Of a DNA stretch of 17,500 nucleotides, positions 8,004 through 14,880 are shown one piece after another. The notes under the pieces were generated by a model. The model worked only from the letters and a program-made list of their open reading frames with translations. It was not told the DNA's origin and did not search any database. How positions within the stretch are numbered: the stretch's first letter is position 1; each line of letters opens with the position of its first letter. This DNA is from Anaeromyces robustus (lineage: Eukaryota > Neocallimastigomycota > Neocallimastigomycetes > Neocallimastigales > Neocallimastigaceae). A program made the translations under genes and the position numbers. The stretch is taken from NCBI GenBank assembly GCA_002104895.1, contig MCFG01000442.1, positions 1 to 17,500 on the forward strand, read 5' to 3'.

Positions 8004-8092
8004 TTTCACACTGCTGTTCTTTCAGTTTATCAACTTACTCGAGCTGAATGTAGGACTTACGTCTGAGCCTACCAGCGAGGGCCAATGTGAAA
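8004..8092. other. Candidate structured RNA element in the gag leader
   Basis: An outer 7-bp stem, TTTCACA (8004-8010) with TGTGAAA (8086-8092), encloses a bulged hairpin. Inside, CTC (8038-8040) pairs with GAG (8077-8079), GCTG (8043-8046) with CAGC (8073-8076), and GTAGG (8050-8054) with CCTAC (8068-8072). That gives 12 inner pairs with two small one-sided bulges, all Watson-Crick, so either strand can fold. It lies in an island of normal base composition between two T-runs. Only one copy is visible, so there is no covariation support. Confidence 0.45.
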
Positions 8093-8130
8093 CTCGAAAT
8101 TTAATTATAAAAGAAAAAAGACAGTATAAA

Positions 8131-8161
8131 AATAAGGATCCTCAGAATGATTCTCCTTATT
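8131..8161. other. 8-bp stem-loop in the gag leader
   Basis: AATAAGGA (8131-8138) pairs perfectly with TCCTTATT (8154-8161) around a 15-nt loop. It adjoins the structured island at 8004-8092 and lies about 30 bp from the 33-T run. Confidence 0.4.
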
Positions 8162-8186
8162 AAAAATTTTATTAAGTTTATAAATA

Positions 8187-8190
<4 letters not shown>

Positions 8191-8223
<33 letters not shown>
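8191..8223. repeat. Homopolymer run of 33 T
   Basis: An uninterrupted T-run on the plus strand. On the minus strand it could be read as the poly(A) tail of a captured retrosequence, but no recognisable body precedes it. Confidence 0.95.
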
Positions 8224-8224
<1 letters not shown>

Positions 8225-9034
8225 ACTAGAAAAAATTTTTTTGAAAAATAATTTAATTTATCTATTCTATAATTTATTCATTCACTTATTTTTTTATATT
8301 AATTTATTTAATTTATTAATATTCATTCACTTAATTTAATTTATTTAATTTTTTAATTTAATTTTATTAATTTTCCGAAAATATCACTGGCAAGGTAGTA
8401 CAAAATCTTTTCCAAATGCTATGGGGTACACTATTTTTATCTTTGGGTAGTACAAGGGAAATTTTTCAAAATGTTACACAAGGAAAATTTTTTAACTATT
8501 CTAGGGTAGTACAAAATTTTCTATAACTAAGGTTTCTAAGTAGTTCAAAGGCAATTCAAAGTAAAGTAGCTAAGACTAAGGAGAGAAACTAGGCGGTAGT
8601 TCTAAGAACTTGGTTAAACTAAGGACGGGTGGAATCTGGGTGCTTTATTTTTTTTACTTTATCAAGAAAAATTTTTATTCGAGAAAGATACTTGATAGGA
8701 TGGATACTAGAATTATTCAAGAAAAGTAGACAAAGGGTAAACAAGAAGTAGACAAGACTAAGACAAGACTAAAACTAAGAATTATACAAGGTAGATAACT
8801 AGGAATCAAAGACTAAGGTAGAAGTATCCAAAAACTAAGGCTAAAAGATTATTGCTAGAAAAGGTAGTATCCAGAAACTAGGAAAAGTAGTATTCTACGA
8901 TCAAAACTAAAGAAGTAGTATCCAAAAGGTAGTTCTAAAAGGCGGTAGAATCCAATAAAAGGTAGAAACTAAAAATTGGTAGCAGATTCCAAAATTTTCG
9001 ACACTAAGGTTCCAGGCGGTGTTTCTTTTGTTGG

Positions 9035-9044
9035 GTGCTTTTAT
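9035..9044 (-). promoter_or_regulatory. Self-priming primer-binding site of the gag-only element
   Basis: The first ten internal nucleotides on the minus strand (ATAAAAGCAC) are the exact complement of GTGCTTTTAT in the adjoining LTR-E (9352-9343), which lies 33 nt downstream of its TATA box. The pairing abuts the LTR edge with no gap, and no tRNA-type TGG site is present. This matches Tf1/Sushi self-priming, in which the 5' end of the mRNA folds back and is nicked to prime minus-strand DNA. Confidence 0.75.
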
Positions 9045-9342
9045 TGTAACGGAACGGTAGTTCCAATATTACAATTGACACCAATATTGAAAACGTACAC
9101 GAAAAGAAAATAAAATAAAAGGAAGTTAATTATACTTTGTAATATCGGAACACCTTTCCTTTGTTAACCCGGAAGGTCGGCGTCGATATATATTAGTATA
9201 ATTTTAATTTATTTTTTATTTAAAATTTGTTTTATTAAAATATAGTTTTATTAATTATTAAAAATTAATAATAACTAATCTTTGTAGTATTTCGAACTAC
9301 TTATGAATTAATTATTACTAATATATATAAAGTTATAAAAGA

Positions 9343-9393
9343 ATAAAAGCACAAAGAAAAATATTTTAACTAAAAGTTTTACACCTATTTATA
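9343..9393 (-). promoter_or_regulatory. Core promoter of LTR-E: TATA box and self-priming decamer
   Basis: TATAAATA (9393-9386) is followed after 33 nt by GTGCTTTTAT (9352-9343). As the 5' LTR this would drive the full-length gag transcript, and the decamer would be at or very near its 5' end. Confidence 0.72.
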
Positions 9394-9658
9394 CTTTTTG
9401 CGGAAAAATAGTTTTAAAAATAAAAGTTCATAAAAAATAATAAAAATTGCTAGAAACTAAGATATTTTGTTATAAAATGAATCTCATAGAAAAATAAAGA
9501 AATATTATATAATTTTTTCTTAAAGTTTCTAATTTCATTCCATGTAATTCTATAAAGAAATACAGAAATAAAATACAGAAACAAATACAGAATAATATAC
9601 AGAAATTTATAATAAATAAATTTAAAATAAAATGTTTATAAAATTTGGAACAAGATGT

Positions 9659-9712
9659 GAGTCGAACCCAGACTGTTCGCCCAGATGGTCATAGTTACTA
9701 ACCACTAGACCA
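9659..9712 (-). promoter_or_regulatory. tRNA-like Pol III A box and B box in the U3 of LTR-E
   Basis: On the minus strand the A box TGGTCTAGTGG spans 9712-9702 and the B box GGTTCGACTC spans 9668-9659, offset 44 nt. This is the fourth copy with unchanged boxes and spacing. Confidence 0.72.
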
Positions 9713-9734
9713 TGGTTACTATTTTACTAATTGA

Positions 9735-10297
9735 TGATACAATATTCCCTTATATACACATTATTTCTAAACCCATATTTTTAAACCTTTTATCCCATAT
9801 AAACTAACATTTAATAAAACTTCTTTATAATATTATTAATATCTTAAAACATAATAATTTTATCTATATTAAAAATCATTTTTATATTATCAATATTTTA
9901 TTAATATCTTAAAATAAATTATAAATATTTTATTAATATCAAATAAATTTTGTCAATACTTTATAATTAATATTCTTATAATAAATTTTATCAATATTCT
10001 TATAATAAATAAATATTATTAATATTTTATATTAAATAAATCCTATTAATATCTTATAATAAATTCTATATCTTTATTAATATTTTAAATAAATCTTATT
10101 AATATTTTATAATAAACTTTATATATAATAAATAATATTTTAAATAATATTTTATCAATATCAAACATTTTATAACACTTTATTAATACATTTTATTTAT
10201 ATTCTTATAACAATAATTATTAATATTTCTAATTCTAACCTTTAATAAATTTAATACTTCAATATAATTATAATAATAAATATTTATAATAATAAAT
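9735..10297 (-). repeat. Left arm of a 563-bp inverted repeat
   Basis: This is the reverse complement of 10881-11397 joined to 13246-13296, i.e. the right arm without the inserted mini-element and one copy of its target duplication. I find one mismatch (a C/T change near 10160) in the stretches I compared. The intact site TTAAA at 9781-9785 is the uninterrupted version of the mini-element's target. Confidence 0.88.
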
Positions 10298-10880
10298 ATA
10301 TAAATAATTATAATTAAATAATACTATCCACTCTTTTCCCTTTTTCCCTTATCCTTTCCCTCCAACTTAAAAACCCTGGACAAATACAGAAAATAAATAT
10401 TCTGTATATTATTAAAATAAAATAAAATAAATAAAATAATAAAAATTAATTATAAAATAAATGAATTATTTATAAAATGTATAATACAGAAGTTAAATGT
10501 ATTTCTGTATAAAAGTATAATATTTATTTTTAATTTTTATTTAAAACACTAAATAGATTAATAAAATATTTAATAATTAGAATAGAAAATATTAATAAAT
10601 AATAATAACAATAATAATTAAAATTAAAATAAATCTTAGAAAATAATGTTTAGAATAGAGAATTATATTATAAAATAAATAATAATAATTAGATTAATTA
10701 AATAAATAATAATAATAATAATAGTCGAAAGACTATAATAATAAAATTCATGTATTATAAAAGGAGGATAATTTTTCTTTCTTTTATAAAACGATCAATA
10801 ATTTGTATTTAAAAATAAGAATAATAAAAATAAAAGAAGAGTTAAACAAAAGATTATTTTATTTTTAATTTTATTGATTC
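10298..10880 (-). repeat. Spacer of the inverted repeat: rest of a minus-strand AT-rich repeat unit
   Basis: This non-coding 583 bp continues the left arm as one repeat unit read on the minus strand. Landmarks shared with the copies at 15.9-17.5 kb are the CCAACTTAAAAACCCTGG block near 10360, the TTCTGTAT words, the ATAGTC-GAAA-GACTAT hairpin at 10721-10736 and the AACGATCAATAATTTGTATT block near 10790. The first 75 bp or so of the unit are missing at 10880, where orientation flips. Confidence 0.75.
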
Positions 10881-11397
10881 ATTTATTATTATAAATATTT
10901 ATTATTATAATTATATTGAAGTATTAAATTTATTAAAGGTTAGAATTAGAAATATTAATAATTATTGTTATAAGAATATAAATAAAATGTATTAATAAAG
11001 TGTTATAAAATATTTGATATTGATAAAATATTATTTAAAATATTATTTATTATATATAAAGTTTATTATAAAATATTAATAAGATTTATTTAAAATATTA
11101 ATAAAGATATAGAATTTATTATAAGATATTAATAGGATTTATTTAATATAAAATATTAATAATATTTATTTATTATAAGAATATTGATAAAATTTATTAT
11201 AAGAATATTAATTATAAAGTATTGACAAAATTTATTTGATATTAATAAAATATTTATAATTTATTTTAAGATATTAATAAAATATTGATAATATAAAAAT
11301 GATTTTTAATATAGATAAAATTATTATGTTTTAAGATATTAATAATATTATAAAGAAGTTTTATTAAATGTTAGTTTATATGGGATAAAAGGTTTAA
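10881..11397 (+). repeat. Right arm of the inverted repeat, part 1
   Basis: This reverse-complement partner of 9781-10297 is interrupted after 11397 by the mini-LTR element and resumes at 13246. Its last five bases, TTTAA, are the target duplicated by that element. Confidence 0.88.
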
Positions 11398-11418
11398 TGT
11401 AATGATATGGATCCATTA

Positions 11419-11483
11419 TGGCTACTAATTAGGCTCAGTTCTACCTGCTTCTATTATTATGTTGGTTGTCTCTGGTTCGAACC
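11419..11483 (+). promoter_or_regulatory. tRNA-like A-box and B-box motifs in LTR-D1
   Basis: A perfect B box GGTTCGAACC (11474-11483) is preceded by an A-box-like TGGCTACTAATTAGG (11419-11433), start to start 55 nt. This fits a tRNA with a long D loop or variable arm. The A box is a weaker match than in the other LTRs. The same motifs recur in LTR-D2 at 12674-12738. Confidence 0.5.
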
Positions 11484-11754
11484 TTACTCTTTACCTTTCG
11501 GAATAATATTATTTATTTAATTAATAATAAATATATTCACTCAATTATTAGATAATAATTTACTTAAATTAATAATATGTATTCATTGAAATAAATTTAT
11601 TTAAATATTAATTTATTATTCACTTAATTAATATAATAATTTATCTAGTTCTTAATATTATATTTATTTAATTAAAATAATAATTAAATAATTATATAAT
11701 TCTTATTTTAAATAATTTGCCCAATCATGTAATAATTTAGAATAGATTTTTGAA

Positions 11755-11801
11755 TATATAAATTCATGTATTTTATTTTATTTGACTCTTTGAGTCGATA
11801 T
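11755..11801 (+). promoter_or_regulatory. Core promoter of LTR-D1: TATA box and self-priming decamer
   Basis: TATATAAA (11755-11762) is followed after 29 nt by GAGTCGATAT (11792-11801), the exact complement of the first ten nucleotides after the LTR (11991-12000). It also overlaps a small GACTC-TTT-GAGTC hairpin. The copy in LTR-D2 is at 13010-13056. Confidence 0.72.
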
Positions 11802-11990
11802 TAACAATCAATTAATAATAAATAAAATATAAATATCAACCATAAATAAATGAACAAATATATATTATATAAATGAATCTACTAATTAATTAAGTGAATA
11901 ATCAATAGTGTTATAAATAATTTAATATATTATATTATTATTTATTATTAATTTCCTACAATAACCTAGTGGTCACTCCAAATCTTTACA

Positions 11991-12000
11991 ATATCGACTC
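11991..12000 (+). promoter_or_regulatory. Self-priming primer-binding site of element D
   Basis: ATATCGACTC directly abuts the 5' LTR and is the perfect complement of GAGTCGATAT at 11792-11801. The geometry matches the gag-only element but the sequence is entirely different, so the pairing rather than the sequence is conserved. Confidence 0.78.
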
Positions 12001-12618
12001 CACGTTGAAACAACACCCACTACCTTGTTGTAGGACCAATCCTTCCAAGGTTTTCACCGTTCAACGTTTCAATAAACGCCATAAATCGAAAATCTATTTT
12101 CAATAATATTAAAATAAGAACAACAATGCATCCATCAATCTTTTTCGGAAATTTTTTAATTTTACCAATCGGTTTAAAAAATGATGCGTTTTTCACTAAA
12201 TATAAATTATCTCCATCAGGAGTACACTTTGAACTAGTTTGGAACATTCTAGAACAGTTTTACCTATTTTTCTTCTCAAAAAATCTTTATTTCAATTTTG
12301 ATGCCGTTAGCCGCATTTTTTGGTAATTTTCTGTTCATACTCAATTCTACTAGAAAACCAGATACCAATTTATCTTTATTTTATCTGTGCCTGCCATATA
12401 ATACCTCTTAAACTCTACTTCGATATAAAATTTTAACTACTATTTTAGGATACGTTACCGCTAAATAATCAAATACTATAACTCTAATATTTTAATATAT
12501 CTTTTTGTAGATACTATCTTATACAAATTTTTTTTTTTTAGGCTTTTAATGATTACTCTCGATTATAACTCTCTTTAGATTATCTACAAACTCTTATTTA
12601 CTATTCTTTTATATTAGC
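12001..12618 (+). other. Non-coding internal region of element D
   Basis: No recognisable protein is encoded. ORFs of 75 (minus) and 66 (plus) codons show no family features and overlap each other. The first 75 nt can fold: ACAAC (12010-12014) pairs with GTTGT (12027-12031), and CGTTGAA (12003-12009) with TTCAACG (12060-12066), or alternatively TTGAAAC (12005-12011) with GTTTCAA (12066-12072). Such a leader structure would suit a packaging signal recognised by Gag supplied in trans; this is inference. Confidence 0.6.
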
Positions 12619-12652
12619 GATCGTCTGGTATCCGATCTTTAGAGGAGGACCA
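12619..12652 (+). promoter_or_regulatory. Hairpin and polypurine tract before LTR-D2
   Basis: Stem GATCG (12619-12623), loop TCTGGTATC, stem CGATC (12633-12637), then AGAGGAGGA and CCA at the LTR edge. Loop and tract match those of LTR-A and LTR-B. Each side of the stem is one base shorter, so pairing is kept. Confidence 0.75.
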
Positions 12653-13245
12653 TGTAATGATATGGATCCATTATGGCTACTAATTAGGCTCAGTTCTACC
12701 TGCTTCTATTATTATGTTGGTTGTCTCTGGTTCGAACCTTACTCTTTACCTTTCGGAATAATATTATTTATTTAATTAATAATAAATATATTCACTCAAT
12801 TATTAGATAATAATTTACTTAAATTAATAATATGTATTCATTGAAATAAATTTATTTAAATATTAATTTATTATTCACTTAATTAATATAATAATTTATC
12901 TAGTTCTTAATATTATATTTATTTAATTAAAATAATAATTAAATAATTATATAATTCTTATTTTAAATAATTTGCCCAATCATGTAATAATTTAGAATAG
13001 ATTTTTGAATATATAAATTCATGTATTTTATTTTATTTGACTCTTTGAGTCGATATTAACAATCAATTAATAATAAATAAAATATAAATATCAACCATAA
13101 ATAAATGAACAAATATATATTATATAAATGAATCTACTAATTAATTAAGTGAATAATCAATAGTGTTATAAATAATTTAATATATTATATTATTATTTAT
13201 TATTAATTTCCTACAATAACCTAGTGGTCACTCCAAATCTTTACA
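12653..13245 (+). mobile_element. LTR-D2: 3' LTR of element D
   Basis: This copy has the same length as LTR-D1 and I see no differences from it. It is followed directly by the TTTAA duplication and then by the end of the right arm of the inverted repeat. Confidence 0.92.
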
Positions 13246-13296
13246 TTTAAAAATATGGGTTTAGAAATAATGTGTATATAAGGGAATATTGTATCA
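13246..13296 (+). repeat. Right arm of the inverted repeat, part 2
   Basis: This is the reverse complement of 9735-9785. It carries the repeat unit's terminal block (AAATATGGGTTTAGAAATAA to TTGTATCA), which recurs at 15816-15864 and about 17002-17052. It ends 15 bp before the tRNA gene. Confidence 0.88.
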
Positions 13297-13311
13297 ATCA
13301 AGCAAGCGACT

Positions 13312-13383
13312 GGGGATATAACTCAGTGGTAGAGTGCTTGCTTTGCATGCAAGAAGCCTCGGGTTCGATCCCCGATATCTCCA
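13312..13383 (+). tRNA. tRNA-Ala (anticodon TGC)
   Basis: This is an intact cloverleaf of 72 nt without an encoded CCA. The acceptor stem GGGGATA/TATCTCC contains G3:U70, the identity element for alanine, with discriminator A. The D stem is ACTC/GAGT with loop AGTGGTA; the anticodon stem is CTTGC/GCAAG with loop TTTGCAT (anticodon TGC); the variable loop is AAGCC; the T stem is TCGGG/CCCGA with loop TTCGATC. All stems pair fully. The internal A and B boxes are good, and there is no intron. It decodes GCN alanine codons. It is the only intact host gene visible in the window and lies just downstream of element D. Confidence 0.96.
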
Positions 13384-13391
13384 GGTATATC

Positions 13392-13396
13392 TTTTT
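13392..13396 (+). terminator. Pol III terminator of tRNA-Ala
   Basis: A run of five T starts 9 nt after the mature 3' end, a typical RNA polymerase III stop. Confidence 0.8.
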
Positions 13397-13764
13397 ATTC
13401 CTCAAATAAACAATAATAACCTAAAGATATATAATAAAATTAACAATTAAAAATATTTATCATTAAAAGTATATATAAATAAAATTATTACATTTTTATA
13501 ATGATATAATTATATATTTCAAATGTATAATACAATTTAAATATATGAAATGTTTATATTTATTTTATTATTTAAAAACATCTAAAACATATATAAAACA
13601 TTTAATTTTATTTTATTTCATTTCATTAAAATAAAAATTTTAATATCTTAATATTATTTAAAAAATTTAAAAAATAAATTAGTTTGTTTTTGATTTGTTT
13701 TTTAATATTAAATAGTAAAAATAGGAAGTTTGTAAATTTTATTTTCTGAAATTCATTATTCTGA
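13397..13764. other. AT-rich intergenic sequence, nothing recognised
   Basis: Almost pure A/T downstream of the tRNA gene. I see no ORF, RNA gene or clear repeat boundary. Confidence 0.6.
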
Positions 13765-14880
13765 AATTTCATTTAGTGTTTTAAAAAAAAAAATTAAAAT
13801 AAATATTATATTATAAATATTTCATTTATTATAATTAATTTTTATTATTTTATTTTATTTAAATAATATATAAAATATCTTTTTTTTAGGATTTTAAGTT
13901 GGAGGGAAAGAATAAAGAAAAGAATAGAAAAAGGGAAAAGAATGGATAAAAGTTATTCTTTAAATATTATTATTATTTTATTTATTAATTATTATTAAAT
14001 ATTTATTATAAAAATTTATTATAATATTAAATTATTATATTTATTAAAAAAAATATCAGTAGAAATATTAATAATTATTTGCTATAAGCATATTATTAAG
14101 ATATATTAATAAAGTATTATAAAATATTAAATATTGAAAAAAGAATTGTTATAAAATATTATCATTATTTATTATCATAAAAATTATTATTTCTCATTGC
14201 ACATTTTTTAGTTAAATTTTCATAATAAATAAGATTCTATTTCTCGGAGTATTATTAAAAGTTTAATTATTATATTTTTGAATAGAAAATCATGTTATTC
14301 ATTAATTATTTTGATTCAAATATTTATTATTATTATCAATAATAATAAATCATAAAATACTATTCATATTTTCCACTATTTCTGTAACATTAATTTATCT
14401 TCGAACTGGAATATCTCGACTTTTGATAATCTAAAATCGATGAGATTTGTACCAAATGTAACTTTTTTCCAGAGTTTCCCAGCAAAGCTGGTTTGAACAC
14501 AATAGAAGGCATATTTCGTGAGATATGTTTATTTTTGTGCATGAATTATTTTTTTTTGTGGATTAAAGGTTTTATAAATTAATTTACTCTAATAATCCAT
14601 AATAATGTTTTTAACTAAAAATTACTTGAAATTAAATAATAAAAATTAGTAAAAATATTTTAATTTCATTATTATATATAATAATAAGAAAATTATCCTA
14701 CTTTTATTATTAAAATATTTATAAATTAATAATAAGATATTAATAAAACTTTGATAATATATGAATAATTTTTAATAAAGATATTAATAAAATTATTATA
14801 TTTTAAGATATTAATAAATATTATAAAGAAGTTTTATTTAATGTTAATTTGTAAAAAATAAAAGATTTAATGTTAAGTTC
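13765..14880 (+). repeat. Diverged plus-strand copy of the 1.2-kb AT-rich repeat
   Basis: It starts with the TTTAGTGTTTTAAA block shared with 16230 and 17455. It continues through AAGTTGGAGGGAAAG, the GGGAAAAGAATGGATAAA block and the ATAAAGAAGTTTTATTTAATG block near 14820. The middle (about 14170-14700) does not match the other copies and includes a less AT-rich island at 14380-14545, so this copy has probably received an insertion. Boundaries are approximate. Confidence 0.55.
14380..14545. other. Unassigned island of higher complexity inside a repeat copy
   Basis: About 165 bp of mixed composition in otherwise A/T-only sequence. It contains a CCAGC-AAA-GCTGG hairpin (14479-14491) and a CATAT...ATATG pair just after it. 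There is no ORF of useful length and no tRNA boxes. It may be a fragment of another mobile element; I do not recognise it. Confidence 0.35.

Larger units (their letters stand above)
7463..9034 (-). other. Long 5' leader of the gag-only element
   Basis: About 1.57 kb separates the primer-binding site from the gag start, unusually long for a Ty3-type element. I find no convincing ORF. In transcript order: 9034 to about 8380 is pyrimidine-rich with repeated GGATACTAC-type words; about 8380-8224 is simple AT repeat; a run of 33 T (plus strand) spans 8223-8191; 8161-8004 is a less AT-rich island able to fold; 22 T span 7989-7968; 7965-7500 is mixed sequence with a possible TATA-like stretch near 7900. 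The leader may hold packaging or translation signals, or part of it may be captured foreign DNA. I cannot tell which. Confidence 0.5.
3886..9734 (-). mobile_element. Gag-protease-only LTR retrotransposon, interrupted by a solo LTR
   Basis: In minus-strand order the element has 5' LTR-E (9734-9045), a primer-binding site (9044-9035), a 1.58 kb leader, gag-protease (7462 to 4900 once LTR-C is set aside), a 3' UTR, hairpin plus polypurine tract, and 3' LTR-B (4588-3886). LTR-B and LTR-E differ at only about four positions that I can see, so the insertion is young. No RT, RNase H or integrase is present anywhere between the LTRs. The element is therefore non-autonomous and resembles the TR-GAG type described in plants, except that a protease is included. 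Without LTR-C and its duplicated 5 bp it would be about 5.1 kb. The left flank is AAAGT; the right flank and the LTR-E tip are lost, so a target duplication cannot be confirmed. Confidence 0.78.
9045..9734 (-). mobile_element. LTR-E: 5' LTR of the gag-only element, outer tip lost
   Basis: This LTR is nearly identical to LTR-B over 690 bp; I see differences only near 9596, 9635, 9655 and 9673. The outer end of LTR-B (GAGATTCGTTACA after ATTGA) is missing. Homology stops at 9734 and the AT-rich inverted repeat begins at 9735. A rearrangement joined the repeat to the LTR and removed its terminal 14 bp and any target duplication. Confidence 0.85.
11398..11990 (+). mobile_element. LTR-D1: 5' LTR of element D
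   Basis: This 593-bp LTR (TGTAATG...CTTTACA) has a sequence distinct from LTR-A, B, C and E but the same architecture: tRNA-like boxes near the start (11419-11483), TATA at 11755-11762 and the predicted transcript start at 11792. Confidence 0.92.
11398..13245 (+). mobile_element. 1.85-kb mini LTR element (element D), target duplication TTTAA
   Basis: Two 593-bp LTRs that appear identical (11398-11990 and 12653-13245) flank a 662-bp internal region. TTTAA occurs on both sides (11393-11397 and 13246-13250). The left arm of the inverted repeat preserves the empty site. TG...CA ends, a TATA box, a self-priming site, a hairpin and a polypurine tract are all present, but there is no gag, protease or pol. 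It is a complete non-autonomous element that must be moved by proteins supplied in trans. Identical LTRs indicate a very recent insertion. It lies 66 bp upstream of the tRNA-Ala gene. Confidence 0.93.

Noticed and set aside
8191-8223. Poly(A) tail of a processed retrosequence on the minus strand
   Set aside because: The preceding sequence is simple AT repeat with no recognisable body, and no flanking duplication was found.
12020-12326. Two overlapping short ORFs (75 codons minus, 66 codons plus) in the internal region of element D
   Set aside because: They oppose each other, show no family motif, and lie in a coding-free mini-element. They are most likely chance.
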